This document shows positions 56,029-64,000 of a stretch of 64,000 bases of DNA, piece by piece. The first letter of the stretch is position 1. Each line of letters opens with the position of its first letter. The notes under the pieces were generated by a model. The model was given only the letters and a program-made list of their open reading frames with translations, had not been told where the DNA came from and ran no database searches. The stretch lies in the NCBI GenBank assembly GCA_951802425.1, contig OX637796.1:620001-684000 (forward strand), written 5' to 3'. This DNA comes from Clavaria fumosa (lineage: Eukaryota; Basidiomycota; Agaricomycetes; Agaricales; Clavariaceae). The translations under genes and the position numbers were made by a program.

Positions 56029-56500
56029 TATAACTAGTCGTAGAGTGACCGTGCGCATGTTCTACTAAGATCGCGAGGGGTAAACTAAGCATAGGTAAGG
56101 TCGCGCGGTCAGGCGAGCGGTCATGTGGACGGCGCTGGTGAGGCAGGTGACCTTGGGCGGCCTTTGGGCGGTATGTCACGTGAGTAACGTGAGTAGCGCC
56201 GGTGTGCCGTGCGGCAAGTCACGTGCCACTGCAGGAGTCGTGTAAGAGCGTGTTGAGCATCAAATAGTGGGTTCGGCGGTGAGTACACGTAAAGTGAGGT
56301 GGCGGGAGGTGACGCGAGTATGGTGGTATGATCGTGAGTGTCGTGAGGAGATGATGGAGGCCTGAGAGGTGTTCGGAAGTTGATAGCGGGTTTCGGAAGA
56401 GTGTAGGGGGGTTTGCGAGGTGGTAGGGGAACGTCGGGAGGTCCATGAGTGGTGATAGAGTTGTTAGGTTGAGGAAAAATGGATGGGTCCTGACAAGATG

Positions 56501-57990
56501 GTGGAGGAGGATGCACCAGTGCAGGTTTTCCCAGAAACAGAAGTCCGTGTGTCATTCACATCGGAAATGGAGACGCTACTCCAGAAAAATAGCGTGGTAC
56601 ACATACAGAAGCCGGAGGAGCTTGATGATGAGTGGACACGAGATCGTGCTGGACTCTGGCGAAAGGGGATAGTCACTTGGGTCCCCCTAGGAGCTCGTGA
56701 GGCCATTCTCAAGTTTGAGCATGACCTCCCCACTGCTGGACACCCTGGGCCCCGGAAGTTGAGAGCAGCACTAGTGAAGGGTTATTGGTGGCCAGACAGG
56801 TAAAAGATGCAGATCGGTATGCCCAGGGGTGTGAGACATGCCAGTGGACAAAGCCCACTGTACCAAGCGTGCTGCCCCACTGCACCCCCATCTGGTGCCC
56901 AATGGTCCCTGGTCGGTGATCTCATGGGACATAGTCAGTCCCCTCCCCCTCTCCTGTGGACATAATGCCATCCTTGTTATTGTCGACAAATTCATGAAAT
57001 GGACACTGCTTGAAGCAATTGGGCTCAACCTCACAGGACTTGGAGCAGCGCGTCTCCTCTGGTATTGAGTGTTTCATGACCATGGAGTCCCTCACAAGGT
57101 TGTGAGTGACTGGGGGTCCCAGTTTGTGTTCCGCTTCATGAAGGAGTTCTACTCCATGATCCAGGTAAAGGCAAATCCAAGTACTGCCTTTCATCCACAG
57201 ACTGTTGGACAGACGGAACGGGCAAACCAGGAGATGGAGATCTATCTCCGGGCTTATGTGGACCATCTCCAGGATGACTGGGCTGAATGGTTGTCCACTG
57301 CGGAGTTTGCTCTTAATAATCGTGAGCACTCAGCGACAGGACAGACACCTTTCTTCCTCGATTATGGATGACACCAATGGAATGGGGGGCTCCGGCCACC
57401 TCCTGAGGTGAACCCGGCAGCGGACGAGTGGATGGCTAAGCTCACGGAGTCCTGAAGAGCAGCCAAGGAGGCAATGGAGAAAGCAGTGGCGGCAATGAAG
57501 AAGAGCTACGATAAGGGGAAATGCCCAAGTCAGGAGTACTCTGAGGGAGATCTGGTCTGGATGGATACTAGAAACTTGAAGATGGACCGGCCCTGTAAAA
57601 AGCTTGACAACAAGAGAGCAGGCCCCTTTGCAGTTGAGGAGAAGGTGGGACCTGCTGGGTATCGCCTCAAGCTCCCTCGGGCCTGGCGCATCCATCGGGT
57701 CTTCAATGAGTTGCTGTTGACACCATACCACCCCCCTTCCTTTCCTTCTCAGAACCTGCCTCCCCCTCCGCCCCCTATGATTGATGATGACCACCTGGAG
57801 TATGATGTGGAGGCGATCCTTGATGTTAAGAAGGTGGGACGTGGGGTGAAGTACTTGGTGAAGTGGTTGGGATATCCAGTGGAGGAAAACACTTGGGAGC
57901 CAGCCCCATAGGAACCTCACTAACATAACATTGCTTCTCCAGGACTTCTTCCTCTCCCACCCTGACAAGGCCAAGCTAGCTGGTCGGGAT
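56501..57990 (+). pseudogene. Gypsy A integrase and chromodomain
   Basis: In frame with 42246 after removal of B: GYWWPDR, HHCC domain HDLPTAGHPGPRKLRAALV; then WSVISWDIVSPLPLS, VVSDWGSQFVFRFMKEFYSM, TVGQTERANQEMEIYLRAYV and FALNNREHSATGQTPFFLDY of the catalytic core; C-terminal KLDNKRAGPFAVEEKVG; chromodomain EYDVEAILDVKKVGRGVKYL with VKWLGYPVEENTWEP. At least six in-frame stops, several of them TGA where CGA (Arg) would fit. Dead copy. Confidence 0.9.
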
Positions 57991-58013
57991 GCCCAGCCTT
58001 AAGAGGGGGGTGA

Positions 58014-58358
58014 TGTTAGGATCACTTATGTAAGCCATCCCAAAGTGCAGTTGTGGAGAAACTGGGGAGGGTTGTTGGAAGGTCACATGACCTGTGGCTG
58101 TGGTCAGATTACACAATCGTAAGATCACATGACCTGTGGCTGTGGTCAGATTACATAATCGTAAGATCACATGACCTGTGGCTGTGGTCAGATTACATAA
58201 TCGTAAGATCACATGACCTGGGCCTGGGCACATCACGTGATCCGAGGGTCCGAGCGTGGGAAAGTCGGCAAGTCCCAAGGCTCTCACTATATATACTGTG
58301 TCCTTTCCATTTTTGTACTCTTTTCCCCTTATCTTAGTATTGTCATCATGACCTTACA
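58014..58358 (+). repeat. 3' LTR of gypsy A
   Basis: Starts TGTTAGGATCAC just after the polypurine tract and ends at CCTTACA. Contains three tandem copies of a 42-bp unit (GATCACATGACCTGTGGCTG and GTCAGATTACATAATCGTAA) and a TATA-like CTATATATACTG. The right border is by the imperfect TGTTAGG/CCTTACA inverted repeat. Confidence 0.7.
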
Positions 58359-59203
58359 CTTAAGTTGTGTGAGACCCAGTCTGATAGCTTCATGGTGGTA
58401 AAGTAACGCAGGTTGTTGTGGTCAGAGAAGACCTGAACTTGGTATCTCGCGCCCTCAAGGTATGCTTGCCATTGCTTGAAAGCTTTGTGGATCGTGAGGA
58501 GCTCTTTGTCATATATGTTGTAATCGAGCTCTGCAGCGATCATCGTTCGTGTGTGAAAGGCAATGGGGCATAGTTTGTTGGTCGTGGGATCAGTCTGCAA
58601 TAGAATGGCCACTATGGTGTAATCGGAAGTGTCGCATTCAAGGGTAATAGGGTGGTCAGGGTCATAGTGCCAGAGGACGGGAGCTTCGGTGAAGGCCTGC
58701 TTGAGGGTCTCAAAGATTTGTTGACATTGCAGGCCCCACTTCCACGGCATATCCTTGTGGAGGAGTTGCATAAGTGGAATGACAATGCCTGAATAGTTGT
58801 CAATGAATCTCTGGTAAAAATTAGCGAAACCTAAAAAGCTCTGAAGGTTGCGAATTTTCGTGGGTACAGGCCAGCTGAGGATGGCCTGAATCTTCGAAGG
58901 GTCCATCACAATTCTGTTGGGGGATACTATAACTCTGAGGTATTCGACCGTCGTGGTGTGGAAATCACACTTCTCAGGTCACGCATGTAAATTCGCCTTG
59001 CGTAGTTGTCATAGGACTTCTCGGACATGGTCACGGTGTTGTTCGAGATTGTCCGAGTAGATCAAGATGTCATCAAGGTAGACGACTACATTGACGTTGA
59101 CTAAGTTGTGGAATATATCATTCATGAGATGCTGAAAGGTCACAGGTGTGTTTGTGAGTCCAAAGGGCATAACAAGATACTCGAATGCGCCATAGCAGGT
59201 GCG
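58359..59203 (-). pseudogene. Fragment of gypsy D reverse transcriptase-RNase H
   Basis: On the minus strand: [20 protein letters not shown], catalytic [20 protein letters not shown], then after stops at about 58985 and 59015 QAILSWPVPTKIRNLQSFLG, PITLECDTSDYTIVAILL and DKELLTIHKAFKQWQAYLEG of RNase H. Cut on the left by gypsy A's LTR and on the right by gypsy C's LTR at 59204; the rest may lie beyond the window. Confidence 0.88.
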
Positions 59204-59625
59204 TGTCACAACCCAACACACCCCGTTACGGGCCACCCAACGCGTCTTCACACTCAACGACCGCTTCCGACTCAATTCCGCCGCTTGACGATCGCCCCAA
59301 ACCTACAATCGGCAATTCCGCATGCGGATCGTAATTCCGACGGACTCCGCGGGCTTCGCTGTTGTTCGGCCGACGTTGGGAAGCCTTGGGAATGAGTGGA
59401 GTCGGTTTAGGACCTGCAAGGTGGCCTCTAGACGAGCTAATGAAGGCACATCGACGATATTAGGCTTTGGGGTCTGGATACGGTGGCTGAAACGTGTTTC
59501 CGGACAATTTCTTGATATTTGTTTTAGGACCTCTTCTTTTTAGATCTTCTTCGATACTATCCCATTTTAGATATTTACCTACTATATAAACCTCAGAACT
59601 GTAGTAGATACTACAGCATATGACA
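59204..59625 (+). repeat. 5' LTR of gypsy C
   Basis: TGTCACAACCCAAC at 59204; end GCATATGACA at 59625 is supported by the TGTCA/TGACA inverted ends and a TATA-like ACTATATAAACC 40 bases before. An alternative end at 59902 (CTCTTGACA) also gives TGACA. The second LTR outside the window would decide. Confidence 0.65.
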
Positions 59626-59904
59626 TAAACTCGATTACCTGCTTACGTGCAAGGATCGCTGTCAAGAACCGCCTTAGGTACTTGACTGGGCGTCGCATAG
59701 CAGCCACCTTCTCGTGCGGTCCCCAGGTCAAAACCCCTCCTTGTGTCGTCCCGCTACCTCCCACCTTCTCCTGTTGTACCCGCGCCTCTCCCCGTCGACG
59801 CGGCTCATGTGCGGAGTTCCCTTTCACCGTCAGAATTACCGCCACGCCCCCCCTCGCTGTCGTTTACACTTGTATTTTGGTGGAATTGACCTACTCTTGA
59901 CAGT

Positions 59905-62900
59905 ATGTCGTATGCTGTGCCGCAGACGCCCCAACCCAACCCGCTGAGGATGTGCTTGAGGTCCCATCGGGACGAAACAGTGCCACCCCAGGCCCCCTCG
60001 CCATCCATACACACCCGACCAACAACCTCGCAAGGCCCTTCGGGTCCCCAGACCCCAGCCTCTGCGTCCGCTTCGTTGGGGAGGATGCTCAGACCAGGTT
60101 TGGCTTCCTCGGGGAGCTCCAACCCCTTGGCCCCAGTACCCCCGTATCCTCCCGCTCCACCCACGATGCCTCCAAGCCCTACTCTGCTACCTCGACCCTC
60201 AGTCCCTGCTCTTGGGTCGAGATATACACTTACACCGGTACTACCCCCACTATCCCCACTCACAACTAACTACTCTGGAGTGCTACCAGTGCTCCCTTTC
60301 CCGATACCCGGTGTCAACCCACCATCCTCAGCACGAGGGTCATGACGTCCCCTGCCGCCAACCCCGAGCCTTCTGCTGCAGTTGCCGCCACGACCTTTCG
60401 AGATTCTGGGGATTCTGTGAGGAATTCCACTGGCGGTACCCCCCGCGGTACCCATCGGAAACCCGCCTGCCGGTCCGCCATACTACGTCTACTACCCGGC
60501 ATCTGGAGACGACGGCCCCAAACTCAAGGAGCCCGACATCTTCACAGGTAAGGACCCGGCTGTTAGGGTACTTGAGTACCTATAGTACTTAGCCCCTTGA
60601 ACAGATGATCCAGGCAATTATGCGTCTCTTCAATACATTCCTATGCTCTTTCTAGGTCCTTTACCCATACTGTACTACTCACCCATGTAAACTTACTCCC
60701 AATATGACATAAGCTATGGAAAGTGGTACTAGGACGGAAAGAAATGGTTCTACAGCAGGAACGAAGAACCGCACAAACAAACGGTTTTTACCATTGAATT
60801 CCCACTGCTCGTTTACCCCTATATGCATAAAAGCAAAAGGAAGTAACCGTTATTCACTCGCTCAGGCTGGTTCTACTGCTGTTTAGGCCATACTCTAGTA
60901 TTACTAAAATAGCGCTAAAGGGAGGTTTTAAATGGAAGGTCTGAACAGACAGAAATGTCGGGAAGGTCTGTAAGGTCATACCCGCGAGTTTACGAGAGAC
61001 GTGGAGCACTTGCGGCTGAGCTACAGGGTCGCGAACTCGCTGGTGCGAGTTTGGCACCACTCTGGCATTGTGGGGCAGTCCCGATCATGATCGGACCTCG
61101 ATCGAGTGATCGAGGACCAACAGTTCGGCCCAGTTCTCACGGTGGTGAGGGCAGCGATCAGCAGTGATGGCCGATGCTGCCGCTCTTCCAGATATGGACT
61201 AGTCATCCTCACAAGCAGACTGTGCACTCGCGATCTTTGTGCACAGTCCCTTGGCCCTCCCCTTGTCTCCCTTTGTACTAGGGTGTTACTAGCATGTATT
61301 TGGCATAGAATACAGCTGAAACACATGCTAAATAGGGTTAGTACGCTTAATTATGACTAGTCTGGGGGAGATAAGAGGAAACAGAGGAAGTATAGATGAG
61401 ATAACGATGCGATCAAGGCCAGGAACGTTGCAGAAAGTCGCGGAACGTCGCGGAACGTCGTAGAAGCGATCGGGGGTGATCGTGGGGTCCTTCCCCACAA
61501 TCCCCGATGACCGGAACCCAAGAAATGAGTCATCATGACTCATTTTGATTATATGTAGAACCTTCGAGAAGGAATATCTCCATGAAGACATGAGATATAA
61601 TTATGACTTTGCCTGATATGTAAAGCCAGTGAATATTCCTTAATTTAGAGTCCTTAAACGGTATGTTAGGATTACTAGTTAAGGAGCTATGTTGAATCTT
61701 TCCAAATGTAGTAGATATGCGAATTTGAGTATAAATAGCCGACAGAACCTCGCGTCCTAGGCATCATTACCTACCCATACATCGATTACACTATCCTCTA
61801 AGAGGACTAAGTCTGAGTCTAGCTCCCCATGGAGCTAAGGACATATTTAGCTAAACCAAGGACAGAGTCTAGTTAAGCTAAATGTAGTATCTACTGACTA
61901 AGGACTTAGTCTAGTCAAATGATCTGGGTACCCAAAGGTACCCAGGCTTCGGACGAGCCGCCCTGTGCCGGCTCCCCTCGGCGCAGTAAGTATTGAACGA
62001 GATATGAATATTTTGGTATAGGGTACAAGGTACTCTACTGTACAATGTATCAATGTATTCATCAGAGTAAGTAGTGAATAACTAGCCAAGTATTGAGAAT
62101 TGAGAGAAGGTTTATAGAGCTAGAATGGTCTACAAAGCCAGGAGAATCTCATGAACTCTTTAGCTTAATTCTCCCTTCACTGGTTAGCTAGTTATTCACC
62201 ATTCAATTTTTGACCTATCTATGTTGATTTGGCTTAAGTGTACAATACCTATGGAGTGGTCAGTCATTGAGCCATAGTGTCAGCCTGTGGAGTGATACCA
62301 GGTTGAGGCAGACTATGGGGATCAATGGCTAAGCCCATGGGATGTTGTGACTTAGGTTACTAATAATAATAATATCTGCCCAAAGCAATGCCTTGCTAGC
62401 AGTGTTGGTTCCAATACTGTTAGCAGGAAGGTATGGAACTGGAGGATCTACTAGTCCTGTAGACCAACTGCATGAGGAATTGAGGACCTGTCTGAGTCAT
62501 TATGACTCTTAGTGACTCATTTCTGACTGCACCCAGTACCAGATCCATAACACCGGCACAGCTAACAATGTTCATCTCGCAGTGCGTTACGTGGTTTCTG
62601 GGGAAGCCGCGGAAATTCGCCACTGATCGGGATCGCATCTTATTCGCCATGTCGTACCTCCGAGACCAAGCAAATACCTGGTGGATGCCATACCTCGTCC
62701 AGCAACCGCCCCCCACGATGCTGGACAACTGGGACAATTTCACCGCGGAATTATTCCTGGTATTCGGAAACCCTCACCTACACACGACTTTGAAGAGCGC
62801 GCTGCATAATTTGAAGATGCCCGACAATTCCCGCATCACGGAATACATCGTCACCTTCAATTCGCACACGCCCTACACCGGATACAACGACACCACACTT

Positions 62901-63527
62901 GCCGAGGCCTTTTATCAGGGGCTCGCCAACCGCATCAAGGACCAGTTCCAATACACGAGTCGAGAGCAGGAGTTCACCGGACTCCGTCAACAAGCTTTGG
63001 CCTTCGACGAGCGGTACTGGCAACACGAGGAAGAACGAGGCCGCTTTCCGACGTCCGTCCAATATGGGAAGCGACCCAGCGACTCATCACGCGGAAATTC
63101 GTCAAACCAGACGAAAGACCGCAACGCGAAACCCGCCAACAACCAATCCTCGAACCGCCCCGCGCCCACTCCAGTAACCACCCCCGTCACAACATCCGCT
63201 CTGGCCAAACCCGCTCCGACCCCTGTAACGAAGCCGAAGGAGGGTAAGACGGAGAAATCCGCTCCTCGTGGACCACTCTCCGTCGAGGAGAAAGACCGCC
63301 GCTGGGCTGCCGGACTTTGCTTATATTGCGCGGGTCAAGGGCATTTCTCGAATATGTGCCCGTCGATCCCCGCTAACCGCAAATCCGCTGCCCGCACCAC
63401 CCTCACGTTTACCACGACGCAGCTGAGCCCTCGGCCAGCGACAAGTCAGGAAATGCCCCAGCGTCTCAAGGCATGTAGGGAGATTCTTGAGTCGCAATAT
63501 TGCTGTAGATACCAATGCCAATACTGA
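59905..63527 (+). pseudogene. Gypsy C gag, split by a solo LTR and with stops
   Basis: The N-terminal part from 59905 (MSYAVPQTPQPNP, Pro/Ser-rich) has in-frame TGA stops at about 60343 and 60418, then EPDIFTGKDPA runs to 60560. It resumes at 62553 after the solo LTR: QLTMFISQCVTWFLGKPRKF, ILFAMSYLRDQANTWWMPYL, ITEYIVTFNSHTPYTGYNDT (retrotransposon gag core) and a zinc knuckle-like CLYCAGQGHFSNMC at about 63317. The frame is continuous across the LTR when one CCGGC is removed. Gag ends at 63527, and pol overlaps it in the +1 frame. Confidence 0.85.
60561..62552. mobile_element. Solo LTR (2.0 kb family), copy 2, inside gypsy C gag
   Basis: Begins TGTTAGGGTACTTGAG, ends GATCCATAACA; perfect TSD CCGGC (60556-60560 and 62553-62557). 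Homologous along its length to 9270-11256. Features: hairpin around TGGGGTCCTTCCCCACA (about 61483), tandem CGCGGAACGT words at about 61438-61460, and the TATA-like AGTATAAATAGCC at about 61729. Confidence 0.93.
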
Positions 63528-63537
63528 TACCTGTACC

Positions 63538-64000
63538 ATGGACGAACTCCCCTTATACGCTGTTTTGTCATCTATTTCTTCCGCTGCCTTTTTGATTTCC
63601 ATTGTTATTCCTCAAATTAGCAACACCCCTGTACCTGCGCTCGTAGATTGCGGAGCTACCGAATGTTTCGTTTCGCCCGACTTTGCACCTTTGAAAATCC
63701 GTTCAACACTAACCCGCCCTATACAACTTAGGCTATTTGACAGGTCCATCGCAGGACTGATCACCCAAGCGACCGACCAACAATTCCGCTTCGAGGACGG
63801 CACGACGCATACCGAATGTTTCTACATTACCCAACTCCATTCAGATGCGAAAGTCGTACTCGGACTGTCGTGGCTTCGGAAACACAACCCGGACATCGAT
63901 TGGCCAACCCTCTCGATACGATTCCGCAATTCCGACACCCGACCACTGACGATGAAGCCCTTGCCCGCCGTGGCCACCGACGCGGCAAGGCCTGCAGGGT
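63538..64000 (+). CDS. Gypsy C pol start: aspartic protease (partial)
   Basis: ATG at 63538, in the +1 frame relative to gag; open sequence in this frame extends back to 63427, so a +1 frameshift product is possible. Retropepsin features: TPVPALVDCGATECFVSPDF (active-site region as DCG instead of DSG/DTG) and VVLGLSWLRKHNPDIDW. No stop to the window end; RT expected outside. Confidence 0.88.
   Translation, partial: MDELPLYAVLSSISSAAFLISIVIPQISNTPVPALVDCGATECFVSPDFAPLKIRSTLTRPIQLRLFDRSIAGLITQATDQQFRFEDGTTHTECFYITQLHSDAKVVLGLSWLRKHNPDIDWPTLSIRFRNSDTRPLTMKPLPAVATDAARPAG

Larger units (their letters stand above)
42247..56495 (-). mobile_element. Ty3/gypsy element B with antisense gene, nested in A
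   Basis: The 5-bp TSD AGATG (42242-42246 and 56496-56500) is perfect. LTRs start TGTTAGGGCCTGTC and end GGGTCCTGACA. Sense orientation is minus: 5' LTR on the right (52328-56495, itself split by a pogo element), gag 52271-50407, protease and RT 50200-49033, a foreign stretch 49032-47255, integrase and chromodomain 47230-45966, then an antisense plus-strand gene 43824-45865, a polypurine tract GAAGGGGGGG just before 43707, and the 3' LTR 42247-43707. The element is 11.3 kb without the pogo insertion. Confidence 0.92.
52328..56495 (-). repeat. 5' LTR of gypsy B, split by a pogo element
   Basis: LTR sequence 52328-53129 and 56031-56495 corresponds to 42247-43707. The break lies at GGGGTA / TATAACTAG, exactly where the pogo-like element sits with a TA duplication. 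A deletion of about 180 bp relative to the left LTR follows at about 56100. Confidence 0.92.
39957..58358 (+). mobile_element. Ty3/gypsy chromovirus A, 5'-truncated, split by element B
   Basis: The plus-strand order is gag zinc knuckle, protease, reverse transcriptase and RNase H (to 42246), then after the 14.2-kb insertion integrase and chromodomain (56501-57911), polypurine tract AAGAGGGGGGTGA and a 345-bp 3' LTR (58014-58358). The 5' LTR and most of gag are missing; the element starts abruptly in a DDE transposase relic. Joining 42246 to 56501 (one AGATG copy removed) keeps the reading frame, proving the split is due to insertion B. Many stops mark it as dead. Confidence 0.92.
59204..64000 (+). 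mobile_element. Ty3/gypsy element C, 5' part, runs off the window
   Basis: A 5' LTR (TGTCACAACCC ... ATATGACA) is followed by gag from about 59905, split by a solo LTR, and by the start of pol (protease) at the window end. Inserted into gypsy D. The 3' part lies outside, so completeness cannot be judged. Confidence 0.85.

Noticed and set aside
59805..60263. 152-codon minus-strand frame
   Set aside because: Shadow of the Pro/Ser-rich N-terminal gag region of gypsy C.

Overview
The window looks like a heavily transposon-invaded stretch of a mushroom-forming basidiomycete (Agaricomycetes) genome. The evidence is eukaryotic coding style (many 45-55 bp GT-AG introns with clear branch points), a KDZ-type DNA transposon carrying a TET/JBP-like dioxygenase gene (a combination known from Agaricomycetes), chromodomain Ty3/gypsy elements, a pogo-like element and a RecQ-like helicase of the fungal expanded type. 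There is no prokaryotic or viral signature. Almost every gene belongs to a mobile element. The one candidate host gene, RecQ, carries lesions and is split by a transposon.

Layout. 0-5 kb: a 4.1 kb DNA transposon (723-4844, TSD CTTTATT) encoding one large uncharacterised coiled-coil protein. 5.2-6.8 kb: a Tc1-like element turned into a near-perfect foldback by 552-bp inverted arms. 7-11.6 kb: a short tandem array split by a solo-LTR-like insertion (TSD CCAGC), itself split by another solo LTR (TSD CAGAG). 11.85-13.9 kb: a CTG/CCA-rich array split by a third solo LTR (TSD ACTGC). 14.8 kb: a relic of a CENP-B-type DNA-binding domain. 16.5-18.15 kb and 37.54-37.8 kb: the two halves of a RecQ-like helicase gene.

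18.18-37.5 kb: a 19.3 kb KDZ transposon sits inside a RecQ intron, flanked by an 11-bp direct repeat. Its ends carry 3-4 kb inverted arrays of about 96/131-bp repeats rich in TTGGCCA motifs. Between the arrays lie four genes: an unrecognised multi-exon gene with a poly-Asn tract; a 5-exon gene whose product begins with a close copy of the histone H3 tail, followed by an ADD/PHD-like zinc finger, a possible caspase/CHAT-like domain and a zinc ribbon; a 5-exon TET/JBP-like dioxygenase with all key residues; and, convergent to it, the KDZ transposase, which has one in-frame stop. This chromatin-themed set is the most interesting system in the window.

38-59.2 kb: nested retroelements. A gag-only Copia-like element (38014-39531, TSD CGCTT) lies in a DDE transposase relic. 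A chromodomain gypsy element (A) is split by another gypsy element (B, 42247-56495, TSD AGATG), whose right LTR is split by an apparently intact pogo-like transposon (53130-56028, TSD TA). B carries a multi-exon coiled-coil gene antisense to its own gag-pol. Remains of a fourth gypsy element (D) follow.

59.2-64 kb: the 5' part of a further gypsy element (C), inserted in D and with its own gag split by a solo LTR (60561-62552, TSD CCGGC); it runs off the window. The insertion order can be read almost completely from the target-site duplications. Exon boundaries were called by eye and have not been tested by alignment.
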